64,000 nt of DNA from VXNE01 sp965206615 (GCA_965206615.1 CBDBKI010000005.1:1922001-1986000); one strand, 5' to 3'. Counted from the stretch's first letter, positions 26,592 through 35,849 are shown. A program made the numbers and translations. The notes: generated from the sequence alone by a model not told the origin.

Positions 26592-27260
26592 ATGTCGCTC
26601 ATCATGGAAGTCATCCACACCGTCCGTCCGGCCACCCCGGCGAACTTCGAGAAGTACGTCGTCCGCTACGGCGAGACCGCGGTTCCCCTCATGGAGCGCT
26701 GCGGGTTCGATCTCCTCGGGGGCTTCAAGTGGTCGACGGGAGAGGTGGGTCGCGACCTGCTGCTCGTCCGTTTCGACTCGCTGAGTCACTACGAGACCGC
26801 GACCACCCAACTGATGCAGGCGCTCTCCGATCCGGAGGCCATCAAGGGCCTGATGGAACTCGACCTCGACATCGAGGAGTACGTACGGCTCGGCGATACG
26901 CTGCCGTACGCGACGCCCGAACGCCTGCAGGCACTGCTCGACAGCGGCCCGGACACGCCGCGCCAGTACATACTGGCCCGACTCAAGGCGCCCCTCGGCG
27001 CCCTCGCGAATGCCGTTGGGGCCGTGGCGAAGCTGGTGGACCGTGTCGACGGCCACGGCATGCAGCTCGTGACCGCCTATAGCGCGCGGTCGGGTGCGCG
27101 CGGCGAATTCACCGACCTCTGGGCGCTGCCGGGCGGCGTGGGCGACCTGTCCTTCCGCACCGGTGCACCGGCGCTCCCGGACCTTGACGAGGCGCGGACG
27201 TTCATCGAGACGGAGGCGATCGACTACATCAACCCGCTGCCCTACTCGCGCCTCCGGTAA
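26592..27260 (+). CDS. NIPSNAP/dimeric alpha-beta-barrel-like protein
   Basis: 222 residues. The N-terminal 100 residues fit a ferredoxin-like dimeric barrel of the NIPSNAP kind (PANFEKYVVRYGETAVPLMERCGFDLLGGFKW, with DSLSHYETATTQL). A second, weaker repeat follows from about residue 125 (GHGMQLVTAYSARSGARGEFTDLWALPGG). These proteins often bind or modify small hydrophobic compounds. ATG 26592 is 13 bases after a GAGGT. It lies upstream of two MFS genes on the same strand, possibly in one transcript. Confidence 0.6.
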   Translation: MSLIMEVIHTVRPATPANFEKYVVRYGETAVPLMERCGFDLLGGFKWSTGEVGRDLLLVRFDSLSHYETATTQLMQALSDPEAIKGLMELDLDIEEYVRLGDTLPYATPERLQALLDSGPDTPRQYILARLKAPLGALANAVGAVAKLVDRVDGHGMQLVTAYSARSGARGEFTDLWALPGGVGDLSFRTGAPALPDLDEARTFIETEAIDYINPLPYSRLR

Positions 27261-27365
27261 GCCTTCCGGAAAGCCCTCCGGTAAGCGTGGCTCCGTTCGC
27301 GTGACACGCGGCGTGCTATAACGGCGCGGCGGCGTGCGGGACGCCGCGCGGCAAAGGGGTCCGGC

Positions 27366-28964
27366 ATGGAGGAGGAGGCGGCCACGTCGGGCCGGTCGAA
27401 ACGCTGGTACCCGCACTACGTCCTCGGTGTCCTCATGCTGGTCTACGTGTTCAACTTCGTGGACCGGCACATCCTCTCGATCCTCGCGGAGTCCATCAAG
27501 GCGGACCTCGGCGTCACCGACGCCCAGATGGGGTTTCTCTACGGCACCGTCTTCGCCGTCTTCTACGCCCTGTTCGGCCTGCCGCTCGCGCGCTTCGCCG
27601 ACGTCTGGGTGCGGCGCAGCGTGATATCGGCGGGGCTCCTTTTCTGGAGTGCGATGACGGCGCTGTCCGGCTTCGCGCGCTCGTTCGCCGAACTCGCGGC
27701 ATACCGCACCGGGGTCGGGGTGGGGGAGGCGAGCGCGTCCCCGGCGGCCTATTCGCTGCTCTATGACTACTACCCGCCGCGACTGCGCGCGACGGTCGTC
27801 GCGACGTACTCGGGCGGCGGCTACATCGGCGTCGGCCTGGGTCTGTTCCTCGGCGGCGCGATCCTCGACTTCTGGGCGGACGCCTATCCGGAGAACCCGC
27901 CGTTTGGCCTGAAGGGCTGGCAGGTGGCTTTCATGATGGTCGGGCTGCCGGGGCTCCTGATGGCAGCGTGGGTGCGCAGCCTGCGCGAGCCGGTCCGGGG
28001 CATCAGCGAGGGGTTGGTGACGGAAACGCACCCGACCCCGTTTCGGGTCCTCGGTGCGGAGGTCGCATCGATCGTGCCGCCGCTCAATATCATGGCGCTC
28101 GCGCGGCAGCGGGCGTCGCTGCGCCTCAATGCGCTCGTCGCGCTGGTGATCGCGGGGTCCTCGGGCCTTCTCATCTGGCTCACGGGAGACTGGGCGCAGT
28201 GGATCGCGCTTGGCATCGGCGTCTACGCGGCAGCGTCCTGGGTGCAGGGGCTCGCGCGGCGGGACCCGGCGACCTTCGCCATGATCTTCCGCTCGAAGGC
28301 CATGATCTACATGCTGGTCGCGTTCACGTCCGTGACGTTCGTCACCTACGGCATCGGCTTCTGGACGTCGCCCTATCTGATCCGTGCACACGGTGCGAAC
28401 CCGCTCGAAGTAGGGCTGTACATCGGGATGGGGATCGCGGTGGGCGGGTTGCTGGCGGTGACCACGGGCGGTTACATCGCCGACCGGCTGCGACTGCGCT
28501 TCACCACGGGGCGCCTTGTGGTGGGCTACTTCATCGTGTTCGGCACGGTTCCGACGGTACTCCTGCTGCTCTATACGGACAGCCTCCTCGTCGCGTTCCT
28601 GGCCAACTTCCTGTACCACTTGCCGAGTGCCTGTTGGGCGGGCATCCCGCCGAGCACCGCGAGCGACCTCGTCCTGCCGCGCATGCGCGCCGTCGCCGGC
28701 GCGTTCTATATCCTGCTGAGCACCTTCGTCGGGCTGGCGCTCGGGCCGTACGCCGTTGGCAAGTTCTCGGATCTGCTGGTGGCACAGGGCATGGGTGATG
28801 GCGACGCGCTGCGACTCGCCATGGCCAGCTCGATGGTCATGTTCGTCGTGTCGGTCTACTGTCTTGTGCAGGCGCAGCGGCACCTGCCGAGGGACGAAGC
28901 GTCCCGGGTCGAACGAGCGCGGGCGTTGGGCGAGGAGGTCGTGGAACTGCCCGTCAGGGCTTGA
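27366..28964 (+). CDS. Spinster-like MFS transporter, tandem copy 1
   Basis: 532 residues with twelve transmembrane segments. NFVDRHILSILAESIKADLGVTDAQMG and the signature RFADVWVRRSVIS after TM2 place it in the spinster-like MFS group. YRTGVGVGEASASPAAYSLLYDYYPP is TM4-TM5. There is a long cytoplasmic segment around residues 205-300 and an acidic tail. It resembles the next gene throughout, pointing to a recent duplication. The preceding 105 bases contain short tccggtaag repeats and a likely ribosome site AAAGGGG. Confidence 0.9.
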   Translation: MEEEAATSGRSKRWYPHYVLGVLMLVYVFNFVDRHILSILAESIKADLGVTDAQMGFLYGTVFAVFYALFGLPLARFADVWVRRSVISAGLLFWSAMTALSGFARSFAELAAYRTGVGVGEASASPAAYSLLYDYYPPRLRATVVATYSGGGYIGVGLGLFLGGAILDFWADAYPENPPFGLKGWQVAFMMVGLPGLLMAAWVRSLREPVRGISEGLVTETHPTPFRVLGAEVASIVPPLNIMALARQRASLRLNALVALVIAGSSGLLIWLTGDWAQWIALGIGVYAAASWVQGLARRDPATFAMIFRSKAMIYMLVAFTSVTFVTYGIGFWTSPYLIRAHGANPLEVGLYIGMGIAVGGLLAVTTGGYIADRLRLRFTTGRLVVGYFIVFGTVPTVLLLLYTDSLLVAFLANFLYHLPSACWAGIPPSTASDLVLPRMRAVAGAFYILLSTFVGLALGPYAVGKFSDLLVAQGMGDGDALRLAMASSMVMFVVSVYCLVQAQRHLPRDEASRVERARALGEEVVELPVRA

Positions 28965-28985
28965 AGGGGAAAACGGGAGTTCGGG

Positions 28986-30587
28986 ATGGAAGGTCCGTCT
29001 GAGACCGCAGCGAAACCGCAGAGCCGGTGGTATGCCCACTACGTCCTCGGTGTGCTGACACTGGTCTATTTCTTCAACTTCGTCGACCGGAACATCCTCT
29101 CGATCCTGGCGGAGTCCATCAAGGCGGACCTCGGCGTCACCGACGCCCAGATGGGCTTCCTCTACGGTACCGTGTTCGCGGTCTTCTACGCGGTGTTCGG
29201 CATACCGCTCGCCCGGTTCGCCGATGTCTGGGTGCGCCGCAGCGTCATTTCCGTGGGGCTCCTGTTCTGGAGCGTGATGACGGCGGCCTCCGGCCTCTCC
29301 CGGTCGTTCGTGGAACTCGCGGCCTACCGTACCGGCGTCGGCGTCGGCGAGGCCAGCGCGTCACCGGCGGCCTACTCTTTGCTGTACGACTACTACGCGC
29401 CGCGGTATCGCGCGACGGTGGTCGCGATCTACACGAGCGGAGTCGCGATCGGCATCGGTGCCGGCCTCTTTCTCGGCGGCGCGATCCTCGACTTCTGGGC
29501 GGAACTGTATCCGGTCGATCCGCCGTTCGGCCTGCGCGGCTGGCAGGTCGCGTTCATGGTCGTGGGCCTGCCGGGCATCGCGATGGCGGCATGGGTACGC
29601 ACCCTGCGCGAACCGGTGCGTGGCATCAGCGAGGGACTGGTGACGAAACCGCACCCGCGGCCGTTTCACGTGCTGCGCACGGAACTGGCATCGGTCATTC
29701 CGCCGCTCAACGTGATCGGTCTCGTCCGGGACGGCGCTTCGCTCAGGCTCAACGCGCTGATGGCCCTTGCCATCGTTGGCGCTGCCGCGGGACTCATCTG
29801 GCTGACGGGAGACTGGGCGCAATGGATTGCCATGGCCATCGGCGTCTACGCGACCGTCTCCTGGGTGCAGTCGCTCTCGCGGCGGGATCCAGCCACTTAC
29901 GCGATGATCTTCAAGTCCAAAGCCATGGTCTATACCCTGCTCTCCGCCCCGATGGGGGGATTCGTGGGCTACGGCGCGGCGTTCTGGACGGCTCCCTTCC
30001 TGATGCGGGCGCACGACACGAGCGCCTCCGAGGTCGGACTGTGGATCGGCATCGGCGCGGCGGCCAGCGGAGTGATCGGCGTCGCCGGGGGCGGCTTCCT
30101 GGCCGATCGCCTGCGCCTGCGGTTCACGACCGGCCGGCTGATGCTGGGTTACGTCGCCGTGCTCGGGGCGGTGCCGGCGATCCTGTGGATGATCTATACG
30201 GAGAGCCTCGTGGTGGCCTTCATCGCGAGCTTCCTGTTCAGCGTGCCGAACGGCTTCTGGGCGGGCATCGCCCCGAGTACGTCGAGCGACCTCGTGATGC
30301 CGCGCATGCGCGCCATCGCCGGCGCCTTCTACATCCTGCTCATGACGTTCATTGGCCTGGCCCTCGGTCCCTACACGATCGGCAAGCTGTCCGATCTGTT
30401 CATCGCTCAAGGCATGAGCGATGCGGAGGGGCTGCGCCTCGCCCTGGCGATATCCCTGCTGGTCTTCATCCCGTCCGTGTACTGCCTGGTGCAGGCGCAG
30501 CGGCACCTGCCGAGGGACGAGGCGTCGCGGCTGGATCGGGCGCGGGCGCTGGGCGAGGAGGTATCGGAGACCGTGGTGCGAACGTAA
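28986..30587 (+). CDS. Spinster-like MFS transporter, tandem copy 2
   Basis: 533 residues, very similar along its length to the copy 21 bases upstream: identical LAESIKADLGVTDAQMGFLY, RFADVWVRRSVIS and GVGVGEASASPAAYSLLYDYY blocks and a similar ending (AQRHLPRDEASR). Differences cluster in TM5-TM6 (TSGVAIGIGAGLF against YSGGGYIGVGLGLF) and TM7-TM8, which line the substrate path in MFS proteins. The pair may have diverged in specificity. GGGA-type ribosome site before the ATG. Confidence 0.9.
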   Translation: MEGPSETAAKPQSRWYAHYVLGVLTLVYFFNFVDRNILSILAESIKADLGVTDAQMGFLYGTVFAVFYAVFGIPLARFADVWVRRSVISVGLLFWSVMTAASGLSRSFVELAAYRTGVGVGEASASPAAYSLLYDYYAPRYRATVVAIYTSGVAIGIGAGLFLGGAILDFWAELYPVDPPFGLRGWQVAFMVVGLPGIAMAAWVRTLREPVRGISEGLVTKPHPRPFHVLRTELASVIPPLNVIGLVRDGASLRLNALMALAIVGAAAGLIWLTGDWAQWIAMAIGVYATVSWVQSLSRRDPATYAMIFKSKAMVYTLLSAPMGGFVGYGAAFWTAPFLMRAHDTSASEVGLWIGIGAAASGVIGVAGGGFLADRLRLRFTTGRLMLGYVAVLGAVPAILWMIYTESLVVAFIASFLFSVPNGFWAGIAPSTSSDLVMPRMRAIAGAFYILLMTFIGLALGPYTIGKLSDLFIAQGMSDAEGLRLALAISLLVFIPSVYCLVQAQRHLPRDEASRLDRARALGEEVSETVVRT

Positions 30588-30664
30588 ATATACATCTAGA
30601 TCCTATTTGGGTGCTAGTATGGGTATATTCGTTCGGAAAACGCCTTTAAAACAGGTTATATTCG
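30588..30664 (+). promoter_or_regulatory. AT-rich leader before the AAA ATPase
   Basis: This 77-base gap is strikingly AT-rich against the high-GC surroundings (taaatatacatctagatcc, then ggttatattcg just before the ATG). TATAAT-like words (gggtatat, ggttatat) occur, but no certain -35 pairing can be assigned. Composition suggests imported DNA carrying its own promoter. Confidence 0.4.
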
Positions 30665-31933
30665 ATGTTGATCGAATTTTCCGTGTGCAACTACAAGTCG
30701 ATCAGGGATGAAGCCACGCTGAGCCTTGTGGCGGACAGCGGAAGCGATCGCCGTGAGACGAACGTATTCGAGCCTGACCTCGTGGCGGGCGTGCCGCCCA
30801 TTCCACTTGTGAAGGCCGCAGCGATCTACGGAGCGAACGCCGCTGGCAAGACGAACCTCGTGAGTGCCTTGGCAGCGATGGAAGTCATGGTCACGCAGTC
30901 GGCTCGGGGCCTTGACGAGCTGCCCCTCGTACCGTTCCTCTTCGATCCGGCCACGAGAGACGGGCCCACTACGCTGGAGGTCACGTTCGTCTCGCACGGC
31001 GTCAGGTATCAGTACGGATTCGCCGCGACAAGGAGCAAGGTGGTTCGCGAGTGGCTGTACGCCTGGCCCAGGGGGCGCGTGCAACGCTGGTTCGAACGGA
31101 ACGACGCGGAGTACCACTTCGGTGACAAGCTCATCGGGGACAGGGAAGTTTGGCGGCGCGCCACCCGACCGGACGCTCTATTCCTGTCGACCGCGGTCGG
31201 ATTGAACAGCGATCAGTTGCGAAACATCTTCGATTGGTTTGCCCACCGCCTGCGCCCCGCGGGGATGGGTGGCTGGTCCCCGGAGTTCTCCGCCGAGTGC
31301 TGCGAGGACGAACGGAAGGAGGGGATCGTCCGTTTCCTGAGTTGTGCCGACCTCGCAATCTCGGACGTGAGTGTCCGCAAGGAAGAATTCAAGCCCGAGA
31401 TGCTCCCGCAGGAGATGCCGGCGCCGCTCCGCGACAGCTTGAAGGAAGAGCTGGAAGGGCGGCATGTCGCCAACGTACGACTGACGCATGAGACGCCGGG
31501 TGGGCTTATGGGCGAACTAGACCTCAAGGAGGAGTCGGACGGCACGCAGAAGGTATTCAGGCTTGCCGGGCCGTGGCTCGATGCCTTGGAGCACGGCTAT
31601 GTCGTGGTGTTCGATGAGTTGCACGACCATCTCCATCCCCACCTCGTCAGGTTCCTGGTGAACTGCTTTCACGACCCCCGCGTGAACAGGAAGGGAGCGC
31701 AGCTCGTATTCTCGACGCATGAGACTTCCATACTGAGCCAGGATGTGTTCCGCCGCGACCAGATCTGGTTCTGCGAGCGAGACGAGGATCAAGCGACAAG
31801 GGTCTATGCGCTCAGCGATTTTCGGCCGCGAAAGGGCGTCGTAAACCTGGAGCGGGCCTATCTCGGCGGCCGTTATGGGGCGTTGCCATTCGTGTCTGCC
31901 GCGCCGGTTGCGGGCGACAACCGAGGCGATTGA
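30665..31933 (+). CDS. AAA-type ATPase with ABC-like fold (AAA_15/OLD-related), possible defence gene
   Basis: 422 residues. It begins LIEFSVCNYKSIRDEATLSL, the opening strand of this ATP-binding family. Walker A is GANAAGKT (residues 56-63). The signature-like region precedes Walker B VVVFDELHDHLHP (D317, E318), and the switch histidine is in STHETSIL. There is no TOPRIM nuclease domain, so it is not a full OLD nuclease. Relatives often pair with an RloB or nuclease partner in phage defence; none is found here. The AT-rich leader and an adjacent gene remnant suggest acquisition by transfer. Confidence 0.85.
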   Translation: MLIEFSVCNYKSIRDEATLSLVADSGSDRRETNVFEPDLVAGVPPIPLVKAAAIYGANAAGKTNLVSALAAMEVMVTQSARGLDELPLVPFLFDPATRDGPTTLEVTFVSHGVRYQYGFAATRSKVVREWLYAWPRGRVQRWFERNDAEYHFGDKLIGDREVWRRATRPDALFLSTAVGLNSDQLRNIFDWFAHRLRPAGMGGWSPEFSAECCEDERKEGIVRFLSCADLAISDVSVRKEEFKPEMLPQEMPAPLRDSLKEELEGRHVANVRLTHETPGGLMGELDLKEESDGTQKVFRLAGPWLDALEHGYVVVFDELHDHLHPHLVRFLVNCFHDPRVNRKGAQLVFSTHETSILSQDVFRRDQIWFCERDEDQATRVYALSDFRPRKGVVNLERAYLGGRYGALPFVSAAPVAGDNRGD

Positions 31934-31944
31934 CCTGGCGAGGC

Positions 31945-32033
31945 GATGTTCCAGGCCTCGGCAAGCGCCTTGAGTTCGTCCCATGCATCGGCGTAGTGCA
32001 CGCCCTGGCCAGCGATCAAACGCCGCTCGGCGG
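31945..32033 (-). pseudogene. Remnant duplicate of the ThDP-enzyme gene
   Basis: Translation on the minus strand gives AERRLIAGQGVHYADAWDELKALAEAWNI. This matches AERPVIYAGQGVHYAEAWDELKALAETWNI of the intact enzyme encoded at 33995-35629, with a one-codon deletion and a few substitutions. Only about 90 bases remain. It starts 11 bases after the ATPase stop. Confidence 0.8.
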
Positions 32034-32045
32034 ACGGGCAGTTGA

Positions 32046-32085
32046 GTAGCGCCCCAAAGCCGGGCCGGCGCTTCGCTGCCGCTAC
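32046..32085. repeat. Short repeat bounded by gtagcg...cgctac-type edges
   Basis: The left edge gtagcgccccaaagccgg closely matches the start of the long unit at 3397 (gtagcgccccatagccgg). The right edge gctac supplies the TAG stop (32082-32084) of the minus-strand gene next to it. It looks like an internally deleted copy of the long repeat. Confidence 0.6.
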
Positions 32086-33056
32086 GGGCCGACGAGGGAT
32101 CGCTCCTGCGTCGGCGAGTAGATCTCGGACGCGCGACGGAAGCGATCGCTCCCGAGCAGCCGCGCCTGCTCGGTGCAAGTGAAACCGAGCTTGACGTCGT
32201 GCTCGTCGTCGATGCCGGCCGGCGTGGGCAGCGCGTTCGGGTCGAAGCGCGGTGCGCCGATGGTCAGGTAGGCCGCCAGGAAGCCGGCCGAGAGAAGACG
32301 ATCGGCGGCCAGGCCGATCGCGTCCGCGCACACGCCGAGGGCATGGGTCCCGGTCACCACGTGCAGGGCGAAGAAGTCATGTGTGTCGTTGAACAACGCC
32401 AGGCCCAGCTCGGCGAGGCGTCTTCGGTTGTCGGGCACGACTACCACTCGATCAGGCAGTCTGCCCGAAGCGACGGTCGCGTTGTACCGTTGCTCGAACG
32501 GCCCTGCGGTAGTGGGGATGGGCGAGGGGAGCAGTGGTTCGTCACGCCGGGACGCGATGTCGGCCAGCGCCTGCAGCATGGGATCAGGGCCGGCGCTCGC
32601 GAGGTAGGCGAGGCCGGCCGAGATCTCGCAATCGACGGCGAAACGTATTCCGTAGGCCAACCGGATGATCGGGTGAAAGGCGAAGCGGACCCAGCCGCTG
32701 ATGAGCTGCGGCAGCCACGTCTCGAGGGTCGCCTGCGGGCCCCTGCGTGCGATTTCCAGGTCGAAGAACGCCAGCAAGCCCCCGTAGGCACTCGGATCGC
32801 CGACGGCCCGCACGAACTCTCTCGGTGGACTCCCGGGGTGGCGGACGGGTGGGTCCAGCCGGTCCTGGTAGCCGCTGGCGTAACGCTCCAGGGTCGACCG
32901 GTCGGCGCCGGATGCCCACATCGCGAGGAGGGCCATGGGCAAGTGGTCCGACAGATGCCCCTGGTAGTGCGGGCCGTGCTCGTCACGGTGTGTACGAAGC
33001 CGGTCGGCGAGCCATTCGGGTACGGGCGCGAGGTTGGAATTCGTGGCATGCGTCAT
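32082..33056 (-). CDS. Questin oxidase-like (DUF4243) protein
   Basis: 324-residue mostly helical protein. HLSDHLPMALLAMWASGADRS near the N-terminus, FHPIIRLAYGIRFAVDCEISAGLAYLA at about residues 128-154 and NDTHDFFALHVVTGTHAL near residue 235 fit the questin oxidase/AflY-like family. Fungal members perform Baeyer-Villiger-type ring opening in anthraquinone metabolism; bacterial functions are mostly unknown. The conserved histidines may bind a metal or cofactor. It ends on the TAG of a repeat edge. First of a minus-strand group with the next three genes upstream, but spaced. Confidence 0.75.
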   Translation of the reverse strand: MTHATNSNLAPVPEWLADRLRTHRDEHGPHYQGHLSDHLPMALLAMWASGADRSTLERYASGYQDRLDPPVRHPGSPPREFVRAVGDPSAYGGLLAFFDLEIARRGPQATLETWLPQLISGWVRFAFHPIIRLAYGIRFAVDCEISAGLAYLASAGPDPMLQALADIASRRDEPLLPSPIPTTAGPFEQRYNATVASGRLPDRVVVVPDNRRRLAELGLALFNDTHDFFALHVVTGTHALGVCADAIGLAADRLLSAGFLAAYLTIGAPRFDPNALPTPAGIDDEHDVKLGFTCTEQARLLGSDRFRRASEIYSPTQERSLVGP

Positions 33057-33099
33057 TTGCTGGTGCTTCCGGGAAGGTGCATTGAGGAGAGGGTGGGCG

Positions 33100-33531
33100 T
33101 TACTCGTCGAGGTCGATCACCACGAGATACGCGTCCAGCCACTCGGGCAGCCACTTGGGAACGTTCGGCCGGAGCCGTGCGAACACCTCGCGCGTGTAGT
33201 GCGGGTCGTCGAACACGACGCGTGCCTTGCCCTGGAGCGTCTCACCGCGAATCAGCACGGTGACCGGTACGTTGCCCTCGCGTAGCGTGCGCCACCAGCG
33301 GCCGTCGGCCCCCGCGAAGACCCGCTTGCCCTCCCGTCGGTAGTTCACCGGCAGGGTGCGTCCGTCCGGCAGGGTCAGGAGCATCGCGATGCCGGCCCGC
33401 TCGCCCCGCGGGTCCCGCTCCAACTCCTCGGCGACCCACGCGTTCGTGACCTGGGCGAAGAAGACACGCAGCACCAGGAGTGCGGCGATCAGGACGCCGA
33501 TCACCACGAGCGACCACTTCAGGAATGCCAT
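33100..33531 (-). CDS. Membrane-anchored DDN-like (deazaflavin/nitroreductase-fold) small protein
   Basis: 143 residues: one N-terminal transmembrane helix (LVVIGVLIAALLVLRVFF) and a small domain with LTLPDGRTLPVNYRREGKRVFAG followed by WWRTLREGNVPVTVLIRGETLQGKARVV. This strand order recalls the F420-dependent DDN/PPOX-like split barrel. A cofactor site is not demonstrable. A second small protein of the same plan lies at 35847-36305, so the two bracket the ThDP enzyme. Confidence 0.55.
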   Translation of the reverse strand: MAFLKWSLVVIGVLIAALLVLRVFFAQVTNAWVAEELERDPRGERAGIAMLLTLPDGRTLPVNYRREGKRVFAGADGRWWRTLREGNVPVTVLIRGETLQGKARVVFDDPHYTREVFARLRPNVPKWLPEWLDAYLVVIDLDE

Positions 33532-33574
33532 CGGAAAACCCTCGGTCGTGCAGCCGCCGGCGTGCAGGTACCCG

Positions 33575-33973
33575 CTACGCCCTGCCCCGCAGACGCCGCC
33601 AGACCCGGCGGCCGCGGGGCGTCCTCCCGAACAGTACGGCGTAGATCGCCGCGTTGACGAGCAGGACGAACGCGGCGAGCGCGAGCTGGACGCCCTGGGT
33701 AAGCGAAGCCGGATACACCAGCGGCACGATGTAGTTGTCGACGAAGCCCCCGTGGTAGCCGGCCTCTCCGCCGGCGATGCGCAGTTGGACCTCGAAGGGC
33801 GTCAGCGGACAGATCCAGCCGAACGACTCGATGAGGACGGCCCATACAGCGGCGGGGACATGCACGGCCGCGACCCACCGGTGTCGGAAGGCAAGCAGGC
33901 CCCCGAGGACGACGAAGGCGATGAACGCCACGTGCAGCAGCACGACGGCGTCCGCGGCAAGCCGGTAACCCAT
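33575..33973 (-). CDS. DUF2784 family integral membrane protein
   Basis: 132 residues with about four transmembrane helices. LLHVAFIAFVVLGGLLAF, the motif CPLTPFEVQLR, GYHGGFVDNYIVPLVYP and a basic tail (GRTPRGRRVWRRLRGRA) are the standard DUF2784 pattern. Function is unknown in the family. It begins 21 bases after the ThDP enzyme stop on the same strand, so it is probably co-transcribed with it. Confidence 0.82.
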   Translation of the reverse strand: MGYRLAADAVVLLHVAFIAFVVLGGLLAFRHRWVAAVHVPAAVWAVLIESFGWICPLTPFEVQLRIAGGEAGYHGGFVDNYIVPLVYPASLTQGVQLALAAFVLLVNAAIYAVLFGRTPRGRRVWRRLRGRA

Positions 33974-33994
33974 CGTCCGGATCCCGTGCGGCCG

Positions 33995-35629
33995 TCACTC
34001 CGCGGAGATCGAGATCTCCTTGTCCGTGATGAACTCGAGCAGCGCCGGGGTTCCCTCCCGCGTCTTCTCGATGCCCCGTTCGATCGCCGCGCGGATGTCG
34101 TTCGGATCCTCCACGCGCTCGCCGTAGCCGCCGAAGGCCCGGGCCATCGCGGCGTAGTCCCCGGAGATGTCGGTCGACCGGTACTTCTCCGTGGCCACCT
34201 GCATGATGGGTAACTCGATGGCCATGGAGAAGTTGTTCATCAGGATCGAGAGGATCGGGATGCGCTCGCGCACCGCCGTCTCGAAGTCCATGCCGGTGAA
34301 GCCGATCGCCGCGTCGCCCCATACGTTCATGCAGAGCTTGTCGGGCTCGGCGAGCTTCGCGCCCATCGCGAGTCCGAGGCCGTAGCCGAGCTGGGTGGTC
34401 TTGCCCCAGCCGATGTACGAGAGCGGCGTCGTGCTCTCCCAGAACGGGGAGACCTGGTCGCGCGGACTGCCGGCGTCGTGAGTGATGATGGTGTTGTCGA
34501 TGTCCACGGCCTGGTGCAGTTCGTTGAGTACGCGGTACGGATTGAGGGGCGCCTCGTTGTTGTTGCGCTTGGCCTCCCATTCGGCGAGCCACTCCGCCTT
34601 GATGGCGGCGATGCGCTCCGGGACCGCGTGCTTGCGGCTGTCCGCATGCGATCGGTCGCGACCGTCCAGCGCCTGCGAGAGGTGCGCGAGGCAGAGTTTC
34701 GCATCGCCGATCAGCGCGTGCTGCGCCGCCACGTCCTTGTTGAGGTCCATCGGGTCGAGCGTCGCGTGAATGATGGTCTTGCCGCGCGGCATGGGCACGC
34801 CGAAGCCCGTGAGCGCGAAGCTGCAGCCGACGCCGAGGATGACGTCCGCTGCGGCGAGGAACGTCTTCACGGGACGCGGATTGGCGCGGCCGCCGGAGCC
34901 GAGGGACAACGGATGGTTCTCGGGAAAGGCGCTCTTGCCCTCGAGGCTCGTCGTCACGGGGATGTTCCAGGTCTCGGCGAGCGCCTTCAGCTCGTCCCAC
35001 GCCTCGGCGTAGTGCACGCCCTGGCCGGCGTAGATCACCGGCCGCTCGGCGCCCGCCAGCACGGCCGCGGCCTCTTCGACGGCGTCGGGGTCCGGCGCGC
35101 TGCGCGTGGCGTAACTCGGCTCGTACACCCAGTCCGCCGGGGCGTCCTCAGCAAAGACGTCCATCGGAATCTCGACCAGCACGGGGCCTGGGCGCCCGTT
35201 GCGCAACTGGAAGAACGCCCGGCGCATCACTTCGGGAATAGCGCGGCCCATCGTCAGCGGCTCCGCCCACTTGGTTACGCTCTCCATGCTGCGTGCCGAG
35301 TTGAAGTTCGGGTAGTAGTTCGCGATGCGCCGGGGATAGCCCGCCGGTAACACCAGGATCGGCGAAGACTCGGAGTAGGCCTGGGCCACGCCGCCGAAGG
35401 CGTTCTCCGACCCGGGCCCGTGCTGCATCGAGAAGACACCGATCTTCTTGCCCGACGACATGCGCGAATAGGCGTCCGCCATGTGCAGGCCGATGCGTTC
35501 CTGGCGGCAGATCAGGGTGCGGATGTCCGCGACGGCGCACGCCTCGATGATGGGATTGACGGGGTAGGCGAAGAGAATGTCCACCCCCTCGGCCTTCAGG
35601 ACGTGGGCGATGGCGTCGGCGGTCTTCAT
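33995..35629 (-). CDS. Thiamine diphosphate-dependent enzyme (acetolactate synthase-like)
   Basis: 544 residues with the three ThDP domains. The Pyr domain starts KTADAIAHVLKAEGVDILFAYPVNP and carries the ThDP-activating glutamate in CRQERIGLH. The central domain includes AERPVIYAGQG. The PP domain has the cofactor motif WGDAAIGFTG...ILMNN. The sequence does not match one named enzyme well enough to choose between acetolactate synthase, oxalyl-CoA decarboxylase or benzoylformate decarboxylase types. The ATG at 35629 opens the Pyr domain; the ribosome site is weak. A 90-base remnant of this gene lies at 31945-32033. Confidence 0.85.
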   Translation of the reverse strand: MKTADAIAHVLKAEGVDILFAYPVNPIIEACAVADIRTLICRQERIGLHMADAYSRMSSGKKIGVFSMQHGPGSENAFGGVAQAYSESSPILVLPAGYPRRIANYYPNFNSARSMESVTKWAEPLTMGRAIPEVMRRAFFQLRNGRPGPVLVEIPMDVFAEDAPADWVYEPSYATRSAPDPDAVEEAAAVLAGAERPVIYAGQGVHYAEAWDELKALAETWNIPVTTSLEGKSAFPENHPLSLGSGGRANPRPVKTFLAAADVILGVGCSFALTGFGVPMPRGKTIIHATLDPMDLNKDVAAQHALIGDAKLCLAHLSQALDGRDRSHADSRKHAVPERIAAIKAEWLAEWEAKRNNNEAPLNPYRVLNELHQAVDIDNTIITHDAGSPRDQVSPFWESTTPLSYIGWGKTTQLGYGLGLAMGAKLAEPDKLCMNVWGDAAIGFTGMDFETAVRERIPILSILMNNFSMAIELPIMQVATEKYRSTDISGDYAAMARAFGGYGERVEDPNDIRAAIERGIEKTREGTPALLEFITDKEISISAE

Positions 35630-35825
35630 GCGGGGGCGTCTCCGTTCGGCGGGAAGAAGGGAGAACTGTGCGGGAAACGGGGGTGGCGTGCAATCGGCCG
35701 GAAGCAATGCGGCTCGCTGGGCGGCCCTCGCGCTGGCGCTACGGATTCGGTCCGCTCGGCGGGCGTGCGCGGTTGTATGGGCGCCCTTGGCGGCCCGTTC
35801 CGGGTTCCGTCCGAGCGGCCGGAGC

Positions 35826-35849
35826 GGGCGGGGACAAGCCCCGCCCCTA
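35826..35849. repeat. CTTGT hairpin (minus orientation) with gggcgggg stem
   Basis: gggcgggg-acaag-ccccgccc (35826-35846), a perfect eight-pair stem, followed by ctac. The complement of this edge is the TAG stop of the adjacent minus-strand gene. It lies in a 217-base gap with nothing else recognisable. Confidence 0.8.
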
